DNA from: Gracilimonas sp.
GTDB taxonomy: Bacteria; Bacteroidota; Rhodothermia; Balneolales; Balneolaceae
Length of the DNA stretch: 64,000 nt
NCBI RefSeq assembly: GCF_017641085.1
Contig: NZ_JAEPPI010000002.1
Location: 858,352 to 922,351 of the forward strand
Direction: 5' to 3'
Part shown: one piece after another, positions 53,279 to 61,750 of the stretch
Layout of the letters: each line of letters opens with the position of its first letter
How positions within the stretch are numbered: the first letter of the stretch is position 1
Made by a program: the position numbers and the translations under genes
The notes under the pieces: generated by a model
What the model was told of the DNA's origin: nothing
What the model saw: only the letters and a program-made list of their open reading frames with translations
Database searches by the model: none

Positions 53279-53321
53279 TGCTGAATGTTAAGTGGGACTT
53301 GATACCATTTAACATTCAGCA
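53279..53321. terminator. Hairpin between convergent typA and T9SS gene
   Basis: TGCTGAATGTTAA (53279-53291) and TTAACATTCAGCA (53309-53321) are perfect 13-bp arms between two convergent genes. The T-run is weak, so terminator function is inferred. The words TTGAATG and CTGAATG repeat in tandem just before the stem. Confidence 0.55.
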
Positions 53322-53336
53322 TATAAAAATTGATCG

Positions 53337-55604
53337 CTACTTAATCAGTGTCAGCTTCTTGGTGATTACGGCTTGGTTTACTTGCAGCCGGTATAAATAC
53401 ATCCCCGAAGATAAGTTCCCGGCATTAAATGTAACCTCGTACTCTCCGGCTGGCTGTGCTTTCCTGTTCAGTAAAGTGGCTACTTCTCTCCCCAGCATAT
53501 CGTACACCTTCAGGCTGACCGTGCTGTTTGATGGAACCTGATAGCGGATATTGGTACTTGGGTTGAACGGATTTGGATAATTTTGATGGAGCTGAACATC
53601 GACAGGAATTGTGCCGGTCAGAGGTTCTTCGGTTGAAGTTGCAATGCCGCCTCTGTTTGATGTTGAGTAGATGGTTCCCTTTTCACCTACAATCCAACCG
53701 GAACCAGTGCCTGCAAATTCTATAGCATGTAAGTCTTTTTGTGTGAGGCTGTAGTCCGTTTCAAAGTTCGCTCCGCCATCTACCGTTTTAAGGATCCGGC
53801 CGCGTTCACCAACCACAAGCCCACTGTCTTCCGAGAAAAAATGCAGACCATTCAAGTCGAAAGTGGTAAGGGGAGTAAGTTCCGTCCAGTTTTCGCCGCC
53901 ATCTGTGGTTTTCATCATGTCTCCGCGCTCCATGGTTACATAACCGGTAGAGCTGTCGAGGAAATATATGTTTGTGATCTCCGGCGCGAAGCCATCTTCT
54001 TCATACCTTATGCTCCAGGTTGCCCCTCCATCCGAAGTGTAAGCGATCGTTTCCTGTCCGGCCATCCATCCGTTGTCTTCACTTTGAAAAGCAATCATTT
54101 CAAAGTCGGAGTAAGAAATATTATCAGGTTCAGATATGGTGTTCCAGGTACTACCGCCATCGGTAGTTTTAAGGAGCTTGTCTTCCGCTTTGATAAAACC
54201 GACTTGATCATCAATAAACTGGATATCTACCAGGCTATTGGTCTGTTCATGTTCAGCAATTCCGATCTCTATCTTATTCCAGGTTGCCCCCTGATCGGAA
54301 GAGTGATATATCAACCATACAGAACCGCCGGTAAAATGATCCTCTCCAATGGCCCAAATGTTGTTATTGTCCACATAAGCCACAGCCGCGAAATCTTTTC
54401 TGCCTTCCAGGGTTAAGTTATTCTCCCAGGTAGCACCGCCGTCGGTTGTGGTGAATATTTTTCCATTAACTCGCTCTTCGGTTACAAAGGCTCCGTGAGT
54501 TTCATTTACAAAAGAGACATCAGAAATATTATACCCGGTAATTAAATCAGTATTTAATGTGTCATCGGAAAGAGTGAATGTTGTAGTGGCACCGGAGGCT
54601 CCGACAGCCAGCCAGTTTCCCTCAAACTCATCAATATCAAACCAGGTAACCGGGCCGGCGCCATCTGATAATACCCCCCAGGTTGTGCCGTCATCGGAAG
54701 AGTGAAGGATGGCATTTTGTGATGTTTCGGTAAAGTTATTTACTCCCCCGGCAAGGATGATTTCACCATTACTACCCAGTTCGATATCGTAAAAGAGGTG
54801 TTCAAAATCATAGTCGATTACAGACCAGGAAGTGCCTCCGTCAGTCGTCTTCAGGATGAAGCCCACAAATCCGCTGTTATATGTTTCCCCGATCACATAG
54901 CCGGTTTGGTCATCAGTGAACGCAATGTTGTAGAGGTCGTCCGAGCTTCTCAGGTTCTGAAAACCACTGTAGGAAACGGTATCGATTTGAATGGCAGATT
55001 CCCAAGTAGAACCGGCATCGGTTGATTTATAGAGTGAGCCTGACTCGCCGGCCACCCAAAAGGTGGTATCATTCACAATGTGGAAGTCTAAAAGGTCTTC
55101 AGTTCCGGCCGTTACCGAGCTCCAGTTTTCTCCGCCATCAGAAGTGAAAAGGATTTCTCCATTAGCAGAAGCAACCCATCCGTTTTGGGCATCCAGAAAT
55201 TCAATATCGTTAAAGTTGTTGAAGTTGAAGGAGGAGCGAATATCCCATGTTTGTCCACCGTCGTCTGTTTTGGCAAGCATTTCAGAACTTCCTCCGCCTG
55301 CGGTAGTGAATGGTCCGCCTACAAAACCTGATTCGGCATCAAAGAAGAAAAGCCCCTGGTAATTGCGGCTGTCTCCATAAGAGATATCCGTCCAGGTGCT
55401 GCCACCGTCGGTTGACTTTAAGATGGTCCCGTTATTTCCAATGGCATAGGCTATCAGATCAGTTACGAACTGTACTTCATTTAAGTCTGCCGAAGTAATA
55501 TTTCCATTTGCAGACTGCCAATGCTGTGCCGAGGCTACATGAACAATTAGAAATGAAAAAATGAATGAAATGAGAACTGATAATTTTAATCCCGAAAAAT
55601 GCAT
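53337..55604 (-). CDS. Secreted YCF48/BNR-repeat protein with T9SS signal
   Basis: A 755-residue exported protein. The signal peptide ends V-A-S-A-Q near residue 26. The body carries about a dozen sialidase-type Asp-box or YCF48-like repeats, e.g. S-T-D-G-G-S-T-W, T-S-D-G-G-E-N-W, T-T-D-G-G-A-T-W and T-V-D-G-G-A-N-F, consistent with one or two beta propellers. The end, from L-H-Q-N-Y-P-N-P-F-N-P-S-T-N to K-K-L-T-L-I-K, is a T9SS type A sorting domain. No catalytic residues for a glycosidase are recognisable. It lies just downstream of the recG remnant. Confidence 0.87.
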   Translation of the reverse strand: MHFSGLKLSVLISFIFSFLIVHVASAQHWQSANGNITSADLNEVQFVTDLIAYAIGNNGTILKSTDGGSTWTDISYGDSRNYQGLFFFDAESGFVGGPFTTAGGGSSEMLAKTDDGGQTWDIRSSFNFNNFNDIEFLDAQNGWVASANGEILFTSDGGENWSSVTAGTEDLLDFHIVNDTTFWVAGESGSLYKSTDAGSTWESAIQIDTVSYSGFQNLRSSDDLYNIAFTDDQTGYVIGETYNSGFVGFILKTTDGGTSWSVIDYDFEHLFYDIELGSNGEIILAGGVNNFTETSQNAILHSSDDGTTWGVLSDGAGPVTWFDIDEFEGNWLAVGASGATTTFTLSDDTLNTDLITGYNISDVSFVNETHGAFVTEERVNGKIFTTTDGGATWENNLTLEGRKDFAAVAYVDNNNIWAIGEDHFTGGSVWLIYHSSDQGATWNKIEIGIAEHEQTNSLVDIQFIDDQVGFIKAEDKLLKTTDGGSTWNTISEPDNISYSDFEMIAFQSEDNGWMAGQETIAYTSDGGATWSIRYEEDGFAPEITNIYFLDSSTGYVTMERGDMMKTTDGGENWTELTPLTTFDLNGLHFFSEDSGLVVGERGRILKTVDGGANFETDYSLTQKDLHAIEFAGTGSGWIVGEKGTIYSTSNRGGIATSTEEPLTGTIPVDVQLHQNYPNPFNPSTNIRYQVPSNSTVSLKVYDMLGREVATLLNRKAQPAGEYEVTFNAGNLSSGMYLYRLQVNQAVITKKLTLIK

Positions 55605-55756
55605 GGTGTCGACTGTTGTAGTTTTGTTAATACTAATAGGCAGTCTTACATACGGAGAAGAATAGAAATAAGGCTCAAAATGAGTTCAATTTAAGTAAGA
55701 GATTTATCTAAGCCTTAGAATGGCACAATTAAAGAGGGGAATTACAGTCGGGTAGC

Positions 55757-55810
55757 TCACCCCATCCCATAGAACTTCACCTTCTCTTTAAAATAAGGGG
55801 TAAAGACTTT
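55757..55810 (-). pseudogene. Remnant of recG: last codons and stop
   Basis: On the minus strand this 54-bp segment encodes K-V-F-T-P-Y-F-K-E-K-V-K-F-Y-G-M-G and TGA, against K-V-F-A-P-Y-F-K-E-K-V-Q-F-Y-G-M-G and TAG at the end of recG. Of the changes outside the stop, seven are silent third-position changes and two alter a residue. Upstream the frame meets stops at once, so only the 3' end is present. It lies 2.8 kb beyond the real recG end, on the far side of the AraC/TPR and lipoprotein genes. Confidence 0.85.
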
Positions 55811-55843
55811 TTGAGGTAGTTCCTATTATGACCGATTAAGAAA

Positions 55844-55871
55844 GGGGGGTGCCCGATCAAAGTGCGCCCCC
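55844..55871 (-). terminator. Possible terminator of the lipoprotein gene
   Basis: GGGGGGTGC (55844-55852) pairs with GCGCCCCC (55864-55871); on the minus strand a short TTTCTTA follows. It lies about 30 bp after the stop of the gene at 55902. The T-tract is weak. Confidence 0.45.
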
Positions 55872-55901
55872 ATTGGTCAGCTTTATTGTGTCCCCGTCAA
55901 G

Positions 55902-56438
55902 TTAGAATTTGATGGTCCCTGTCCAGTTATGGTCAGTGCGTTCGGGTTGCATTACCACTAATCCGGTTGCAGAGACTTCGAGCTGTACATCACGATAACG
56001 TCCGGTTCCTTCGGTGATAACCATTTCTCCGACAAATTCAGCATCATAACCTTCTTCCTGGGTGGCTGATATAATTCCGGTCTGGGCTGGCAGGAACAGA
56101 GTATCGCTGTTTTCAGCTATTATATAAGCTTCCGTATTTTCGGTGCTGAAATACTCAATTTGTCCGGATTCAAATGTGGACAGGTCTACACAGAAGGTTG
56201 CGTAATATGAGATTGTACCTAACTCAGTAGCAGTGCCGGTACCTTCCTGGATGTTATAACCGAAAGGACCTTCACCACAGAATCCGGCGACTTCTTCAGG
56301 TGACATATTCATTTGTATTCCTCCGGTAGTGGAAAATTCAGCGGTGAATGGTTTTGGCCCTGTATCAGAATTTGTTGCGCAGCTTAGAAGCAGGCCGCTT
56401 AGCAATATTACGGTTGTATGTATAGTTGATGATTTCAT
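55902..56438 (-). CDS. Hypothetical lipoprotein in the recG-flanked segment
   Basis: A 178-residue protein with lipobox L-L-S-C (Cys19) after M-K-S-S-T-I-H-T. The mature part is beta-rich with G-E-G-P-F-G-Y-N-I-Q-E-G-T-G near 55, T-F-C-V-D-L near 82, and V-I-T-E-G-T-G-R-Y-R-D-V near 140. G-T-G-R-Y-R-D-V recalls small beta-barrel lipoproteins that measure or bind secreted material, but I cannot name the family. It lies between the AraC/TPR regulator and the recG remnant and may be a target of that regulator. Confidence 0.65.
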   Translation of the reverse strand: MKSSTIHTTVILLSGLLLSCATNSDTGPKPFTAEFSTTGGIQMNMSPEEVAGFCGEGPFGYNIQEGTGTATELGTISYYATFCVDLSTFESGQIEYFSTENTEAYIIAENSDTLFLPAQTGIISATQEEGYDAEFVGEMVITEGTGRYRDVQLEVSATGLVVMQPERTDHNWTGTIKF

Positions 56439-56515
56439 AATGATGTTGTTCCTTTTATTACAAATGATTTAGCTTAGCAATTACGCTTAAATCAATATGC
56501 AGGTGGGCAAAAGGA

Positions 56516-56544
56516 AAAGCCTTCACATATGTTGAAAAGGCTTT
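56516..56544 (-). terminator. Terminator of the AraC/TPR regulator gene
   Basis: AAAGCCTT (56516-56523) and AAGGCTTT (56537-56544) pair; on the minus strand TCCTTTTG follows. It lies 66 bp after the stop. Confidence 0.65.
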
Positions 56545-56609
56545 AAAGTTTTTTAGATGAGCTTAACTATTGTTGCAAACACATGTAGAAATGTTGCAAA
56601 TAAACGAAA

Positions 56610-58493
56610 TCAGTACTGTGTAAGAGTAAGCATTTCAGGTTCAGGTAAATCTAATCTTTCAAGATGAATTTTAAATCTCGGATCTTTCTTTAGTGGGTTA
56701 AAGCGCGGGTTTCGATTGATCCATGGATACCAGCTAAAACGGATTCTATAGCATTCATCTAGCCAGGAGAAAGCTTTTTCATAATCGCCTAATGTGGCAT
56801 AAATCTCTGCAAGCCCCCATGTCTCGATAGGGATTGGATTCATGGAAAGAGAATCTGCAATAGACAATGCTTTGTCTTCATTTCCAGCAACGGCATATGC
56901 TGCCCCAAGTGCATAGGTCCATCTTGGGTTCAACTGGACTGATTTTTTGTGAGCTTCTATGGCTTTATTATGCATCTCTTTCCCTGAGTATGCGAGTCCT
57001 AATACATGATATGCATAAGCATAATCTGGATTTATAGATAAAGACTTTTCCGCGGCCTTTATGGCTTCATCATATTTACCATAAGAGGAGTAAATAAAAC
57101 TTAAATACGTGGAATAAAGAGGAGTAAAAGGATCTAAATCAACAGCTATTTTCTGATGATCAATAACATGCTGAAAATCTGCCTCTATCAAATCAAGGAA
57201 CCAAGAATAATGGGCATATGCTTCTGCAATATTCGGGTTGTATTTAAAAACCTTTCTAAATCCTTCTTCTGTGGCATCCCAGTCCCATGTTTCATAAAGA
57301 TCGACTAATGCCTGAGCCAAATGAACCTCACCAAGCGTACTGTCAATTTGTAATGCCCGGTCTGCGGCTGCCTGAGCAAGTTTATAAGCATCTTCCGGTG
57401 GGGTTATGCCGTGTCCCGCAATATTATATCCTAATGCTAACCTAGCCCACGGAAGGGGGTCCGCAGGATCGATTCTGGTTGCTTCGAGTAAGTAGCTGAT
57501 GCCTCTCTCGTAAGTCTCGGGTGTATACTGATTGAGATAATAATTGCCACGAAGGTAAGCTTTATAAGCTTCAGGATTTACCTCACGAGGGACAGCCAGT
57601 TGCCGTTCCTGTTCCGGTGTTAGCGAAACGTGAACACCTTCTGCAATATCAACCGTTACCTCACTTAGCATAGCAAAGATATTGGCTGTATTGCGGGCAT
57701 AACTTTTGGCCCAAATGTGTTTTTCTTCAGGCTCTACATCAATAAGCTGAATTTGAATTCTAACACTATCTCCGGCTTTGTAAACAGAACCTTCAATTAA
57801 ATTTCTGACCCCTAGTTCGCGCGCAATTTCTGTGATATTAGTATCTGTATCACGATATCTGAGTGTCGAAGTTCTCGATATCACGCGAAGTTCACTTACC
57901 TGACCGAGTTTACCTGTGATCGCATCATGTAATCCATCAACAAAGTAATCTTGGTCCGTTTCACCAGTCAAATTATGCAACGGTAATACCGCCAAGGAAG
58001 GCGGATTAGAAGAGGTTTTTATAGGGTTTAATGAAAAAAAGGTCAAAAGAATAACGGCAAAACCTACTAAGGATAAAATCAGTAACCTGGATGAGCTCCG
58101 GAATTTATTTTTACCTTCAGGGTTTATACTTGTTGAAAGGTTTTCGTCAAGGTTCTCCTGAACAAATTTCTGCGATTTGGAATGAATTTCATTCGGTGGA
58201 TACCCATAATAATCATGAAAACACTTACTGAAATAGGAGGAGCTATTAAAACCAACTTTAAAAGCAATTTCAGATACATTTCCCTCTTGCTTCAATAGTA
58301 GTTCATGAGCTTTCTGCAGCCGGTATTCTCTTATAAACTGGCTGGTAGATTGCCCAGTCAGATCACTAATCTTTCGATGTAAGGTAGATCTGCTTTGCCC
58401 TATTGCTTTCGCTAAATCCTCTACACTAAACTGGTCGTTATCCAGATTGGACTCTATAATTGATTCTAATTTATTTAGGAACTCTTGATTCAT
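56610..58493 (-). CDS. Membrane-anchored AraC-type regulator with TolB-like and TPR domains
   Basis: A 627-residue protein (ATG at 58493; an ATG at 58505 adds M-V-C-L). Residues about 10-105 are an AraC-type double helix-turn-helix (S-V-E-D-L-A-K-A-I-G-Q-S-R-S-T-L-H-R-K and I-A-F-K-V-G-F-N-S-S-S-Y-F-S-K-C-F). One transmembrane helix follows near 137-156. Outside the cytoplasm come a TolB/FlgO-like domain (S-L-A-V-L-P-L-H-N-L-T-G near 168) and about seven TPR units to the end. The layout suggests a one-component sensor that reads a periplasmic signal and binds DNA inside. No partner kinase is present. Located directly behind recG. Confidence 0.85.
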   Translation of the reverse strand: MNQEFLNKLESIIESNLDNDQFSVEDLAKAIGQSRSTLHRKISDLTGQSTSQFIREYRLQKAHELLLKQEGNVSEIAFKVGFNSSSYFSKCFHDYYGYPPNEIHSKSQKFVQENLDENLSTSINPEGKNKFRSSSRLLILSLVGFAVILLTFFSLNPIKTSSNPPSLAVLPLHNLTGETDQDYFVDGLHDAITGKLGQVSELRVISRTSTLRYRDTDTNITEIARELGVRNLIEGSVYKAGDSVRIQIQLIDVEPEEKHIWAKSYARNTANIFAMLSEVTVDIAEGVHVSLTPEQERQLAVPREVNPEAYKAYLRGNYYLNQYTPETYERGISYLLEATRIDPADPLPWARLALGYNIAGHGITPPEDAYKLAQAAADRALQIDSTLGEVHLAQALVDLYETWDWDATEEGFRKVFKYNPNIAEAYAHYSWFLDLIEADFQHVIDHQKIAVDLDPFTPLYSTYLSFIYSSYGKYDEAIKAAEKSLSINPDYAYAYHVLGLAYSGKEMHNKAIEAHKKSVQLNPRWTYALGAAYAVAGNEDKALSIADSLSMNPIPIETWGLAEIYATLGDYEKAFSWLDECYRIRFSWYPWINRNPRFNPLKKDPRFKIHLERLDLPEPEMLTLTQY

Positions 58494-58595
58494 CAGGCAG
58501 ACCATTTAACTTAGCATACCTAAGTATAGCAAAGTATCATTAAATGGCAATTCTGATTAATAAGATATTCCTAGGCTATTTGGGTAACCAGAAAG

Positions 58596-60665
58596 CTACC
58601 CCATCCCATAAAACTGAACTTTCTCTTTGAAATAGGGGGCGAACACTTTACCAAGATCTGTGTTCTCAGGAGTTTTTAGGTTGGGATCACTTCCCAGTAA
58701 TTCCTTGGCCTGTTCTTTAGCCTGGGCAAGCAGGAACTGGTCTTCTACAATGTCAGCAAACTTGAAATCGGGGAGGCCGCTTTGTTTGGTGCCCAGGAAA
58801 TCGCCGGGGCCGCGAAGTTTGAGGTCGGCTTCGGCAATGCGAAAGCCATCGTTGGTTTCTTCCATGGTTTTCAGGCGAAAGGCTCCGGCTTTGCTCACTT
58901 TCACGTCCGGCATCAGGATGCAATAGCTTTGTCGTTCCCCCCGGCCAATGCGTCCGCGCAGCTGATGAAGCTGCGAAAGACCAAAACGTTCGGCATGTTC
59001 GATTATCATAATTGAGGCATTCGGGACATCCACCCCAACTTCGATCACGGTCGTAGAAACCAGAATCTGAATTTCATTATGGATGAAGGCTTTCATGGTT
59101 TCATCCTTTTCGTCAGTTTTCATCCGGCCGTGAATCAACCCGACATTGAAATCAGGGAACTGCTTTTTTAGTTTTTCAAATCCTGCCGTTGCATCTTTCA
59201 GGTCCAGTGCCTCCGATTCTTCCACCAACGGATAAACTACATATACTTGTCCGCCATCAGCTACTTCCTGTTGAACAAAGCTGTACACATCATCTCTTTT
59301 TTTATGAGATCGAATGGCGGTTTTGATAGGCTTTCTTCCGGCCGGCAAATCTTTAATGACCGACACATCCAAATCCGCATACACCGTCATGGCAAGAGAA
59401 CGGGGGATAGGGGTGGCACTCATTACCAGCATGTGTGGGTGACTCCCTTTATTAAGCAGATCCGATCGCTGCTTAACCCCAAACCGGTGCTGCTCATCAA
59501 TCACGGCCAACCCCAGGTTATGAAAGCGAACCGTCTCCTGAATGATGGCATGTGTTCCTACAACGATGTTGCAATTTCCGCCCTCAATGTCAGTGAGGAT
59601 ATCGGTTCGTAACGCTTTTTTCTGTGAACCGATGAGCAAGCGCACGTTGACATCTAATTCTTTAAGGTGCTCGCGGAGTGTGCGGTAATGCTGTTCGGCA
59701 AGGATTTCGGTTGGAGCGAGGAAGGCAGCCTGGAAGCCGTTGTCCAAAGCCATGAGCATGGCGCCAATGGCAACAATGGTTTTGCCGGCTCCCACATCTC
59801 CCTGAATCAATCGGTTCATTTGCTTGCCGGAGCGGACATCCTTCTTAATTTCAGCCAGCGAAGTTTTCTGACCGTCTGTTAATTCAAACGGAAGCAGTTC
59901 ATTAAAATAGCGGGAAGTGTAAGTGCCGGTTTCATTAAAAAGGTGACCGTTTGCCCGTTCCTTTACGGTATAGTTGATCTTCTCCATGCTCAGTTCGAAC
60001 AAGAAGAGCTCTTCAAACTTAAACCTGTTCAAGGCATTCTTGTATTCATTATGCGTTTCCGGAAAGTGGATCATCCGGTAAGCCTCCGGTCGTTGTGGGA
60101 ACTTCATTTCCGCGATAAGTGATTCCGGTAAAAATTCGTCAGGAGTTACCTTGTTCAAAATCTGTTCCATCCAGCTTTGAACCAGTTTACTGGTAATGCG
60201 GGCTTTGCTTAATGCCTTGCTTCCCGGGTAGATGGGAAAGATGCGGGAAAAAGAATCGAGGTCATCATCGGAAGAGATTTTATCAACTTCGGGGTGAGCA
60301 ATGGAGATCGATTGGCCGTAGCGTTTGGCGGCTCCATAAAAAGCCACGAAATCCCCTTCCTTAAAATACTTCCGGAAGTATCCGACTCCCCGGAACCAAA
60401 CTCCTTTTACATCTCCCGATCCATCATTAATGGTAACTTCGAGGCGTTTCTTCTTGCCGTAGCCGGCCATGTTTATATCTGTCACCTTTCCGGCAACGGT
60501 AATTTCCTCTCCGGAACCGGCCAGGTGCTTTATCTTCTGGGTATTGCTTCGATCCAGGTATCGGCGGGGAAAAAAATTAAGTAAGTCCTTTACAGAGCGG
60601 ATGCCCTCAGCGCTTAAAGCATCCAGTCTTTTAGTACTCAGGTTAGATAAGTCGGTTAGCTTCAA
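58596..60665 (-). CDS. recG: ATP-dependent DNA helicase RecG
   Basis: Remodels stalled forks and branched DNA. The 689-residue chain has the OB-fold wedge domain (about 50-150, I-T-V-A-G-K-V-T-D-I and V-W-F-R-G-V-G-Y-F), then the two helicase lobes: Walker A Q-G-D-V-G-A-G-K-T-I-V-A near 290, D-E-Q-H-R-F-G-V box near 390, M-S-A-T-P-I-P-R-S-L-A near 418, V-S-T-T-V-I-E-V-G-V-D-V-P-N and Q-L-R-G-R-I-G-R-G near 575. It ends K-E-K-V-Q-F-Y-G-M-G. A copy of the last codons is found at 55757-55810. Confidence 0.97.
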   Translation of the reverse strand: MKLTDLSNLSTKRLDALSAEGIRSVKDLLNFFPRRYLDRSNTQKIKHLAGSGEEITVAGKVTDINMAGYGKKKRLEVTINDGSGDVKGVWFRGVGYFRKYFKEGDFVAFYGAAKRYGQSISIAHPEVDKISSDDDLDSFSRIFPIYPGSKALSKARITSKLVQSWMEQILNKVTPDEFLPESLIAEMKFPQRPEAYRMIHFPETHNEYKNALNRFKFEELFLFELSMEKINYTVKERANGHLFNETGTYTSRYFNELLPFELTDGQKTSLAEIKKDVRSGKQMNRLIQGDVGAGKTIVAIGAMLMALDNGFQAAFLAPTEILAEQHYRTLREHLKELDVNVRLLIGSQKKALRTDILTDIEGGNCNIVVGTHAIIQETVRFHNLGLAVIDEQHRFGVKQRSDLLNKGSHPHMLVMSATPIPRSLAMTVYADLDVSVIKDLPAGRKPIKTAIRSHKKRDDVYSFVQQEVADGGQVYVVYPLVEESEALDLKDATAGFEKLKKQFPDFNVGLIHGRMKTDEKDETMKAFIHNEIQILVSTTVIEVGVDVPNASIMIIEHAERFGLSQLHQLRGRIGRGERQSYCILMPDVKVSKAGAFRLKTMEETNDGFRIAEADLKLRGPGDFLGTKQSGLPDFKFADIVEDQFLLAQAKEQAKELLGSDPNLKTPENTDLGKVFAPYFKEKVQFYGMG

Positions 60666-60783
60666 CTGATATAAAGTTATATATCGATCTATATGCTAAA
60701 GATCGAAATTTGGGGTTCGATTTTTAAATAATGGGGCATCAAGGTGTATTTCAGAAAAAAGAGGAAATAATTCGGATAAATTT

Positions 60784-60816
60784 TTTGCATTCATGTGGTA
60801 ACGTTGCCTATATTTG
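60784..60816 (+). promoter_or_regulatory. Putative str operon promoter
   Basis: TTTG (60784-60787) and TATATTTG (60809-60816) match the Bacteroidota -33 / -7 consensus TTTG and TAnnTTTG with a 21-bp spacer. The rpsL GTG start is 40 bp further on. Confidence 0.65.
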
Positions 60817-60856
60817 CAAGCTCTCGATTCGATGGCAATAACCAAATAATTGAACA

Positions 60857-61231
60857 GTGCCTACAATACAACAACTCATACGAAAAGGTAGAAAAAGCAA
60901 AGTAAGTAAAACAACTGCTCCTGCGCTACAGAATTGTCCGCAGAAGCGTGGTGTTTGTACTCGCGTTTATACAACTACGCCTAAAAAGCCGAACTCGGCA
61001 TTGCGTAAGGTAGCTCGTGTACGTTTGACTAACGGAATTGAAGTTTCGGCTTACATTCCGGGCGAAGGTCACAACTTACAGGAACACAGTATTGTATTGA
61101 TCCGTGGCGGTCGTGTAAAAGATTTGCCTGGTGTTCGATACCATATTATTCGTGGAACATTAGATACTGCGGGTGTTGAGGGAAGAACTCAGAGCCGTAG
61201 TTTGTATGGCACTAAGAAGCCGAAAGGGTAA
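60857..61231 (+). CDS. rpsL: 30S ribosomal protein S12
   Basis: Decoding-centre protein, 124 residues, starting at GTG (M-P-T-I-Q-Q-L). The two loops that set decoding accuracy are intact: [13 protein letters not shown] with the Lys equivalent to Lys43, and [13 protein letters not shown] with the Lys equivalent to Lys88 (E. coli numbering). Both are the usual streptomycin-sensitive residues. First gene of the str operon, with rpsG 26 bp downstream. Confidence 0.98.
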   Translation: MPTIQQLIRKGRKSKVSKTTAPALQNCPQKRGVCTRVYTTTPKKPNSALRKVARVRLTNGIEVSAYIPGEGHNLQEHSIVLIRGGRVKDLPGVRYHIIRGTLDTAGVEGRTQSRSLYGTKKPKG

Positions 61232-61257
61232 CATTAAGAAATTAAGATTAATCGAGC

Positions 61258-61725
61258 ATGCGTAGAAAAACAGCAGAAAAACGAGATGTGCAAGCGGATC
61301 CAATCTTTGAGGATAAGCTGGTAACTCGCTTCGTGAACAACCTGATGCGGGACGGTAAGAAAAATGTTGCTCGCAAAATTGTATATCAGGCTTTTGAAGT
61401 TATTGAAGAGAAAACAGGCGAAACCGGAATCGATGTATTCCGCAACGCTCTGCAAAATTCAACACCGGTGGTTGAGGTTAAGTCACGCCGTGTTGGTGGT
61501 GCTACTTACCAGGTGCCTGTAGAGGTTCGTCAGGAAAGAGGAACGGCTCTTGGAATGAGATGGCTCATTAGAGCAGCACGCTCCAGAAATGATAAGTCGA
61601 TGTCAATTCGTCTTTCAAGAGAATTGATTGATGCATCAAATAATGAAGGCGGAGCTGTTCGCAAGAAAGATGAAACGCACCGTATGGCAGACGCTAACAA
61701 AGCATTTGCTCACTTTAGATTCTAA
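61258..61725 (+). CDS. rpsG: 30S ribosomal protein S7
   Basis: Primary 16S rRNA-binding protein of the small-subunit head, 155 residues as usual. It starts M-R-R-K-T-A-E-K-R and contains F-V-N-N-L-M-R-D-G-K-K-N-V-A near 25, V-K-S-R-R-V-G-G-A-T-Y-Q-V-P near 75 and M-A-D-A-N-K-A-F-A-H-F-R-F at the end. It lies between rpsL and fusA in the conserved str operon order. In many bacteria S7 or S12 leader sequences mediate autoregulation; no such structure was identified here. Confidence 0.98.
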   Translation: MRRKTAEKRDVQADPIFEDKLVTRFVNNLMRDGKKNVARKIVYQAFEVIEEKTGETGIDVFRNALQNSTPVVEVKSRRVGGATYQVPVEVRQERGTALGMRWLIRAARSRNDKSMSIRLSRELIDASNNEGGAVRKKDETHRMADANKAFAHFRF

Positions 61726-61750
61726 AAGAGATTATTGATTAATAAGTATT

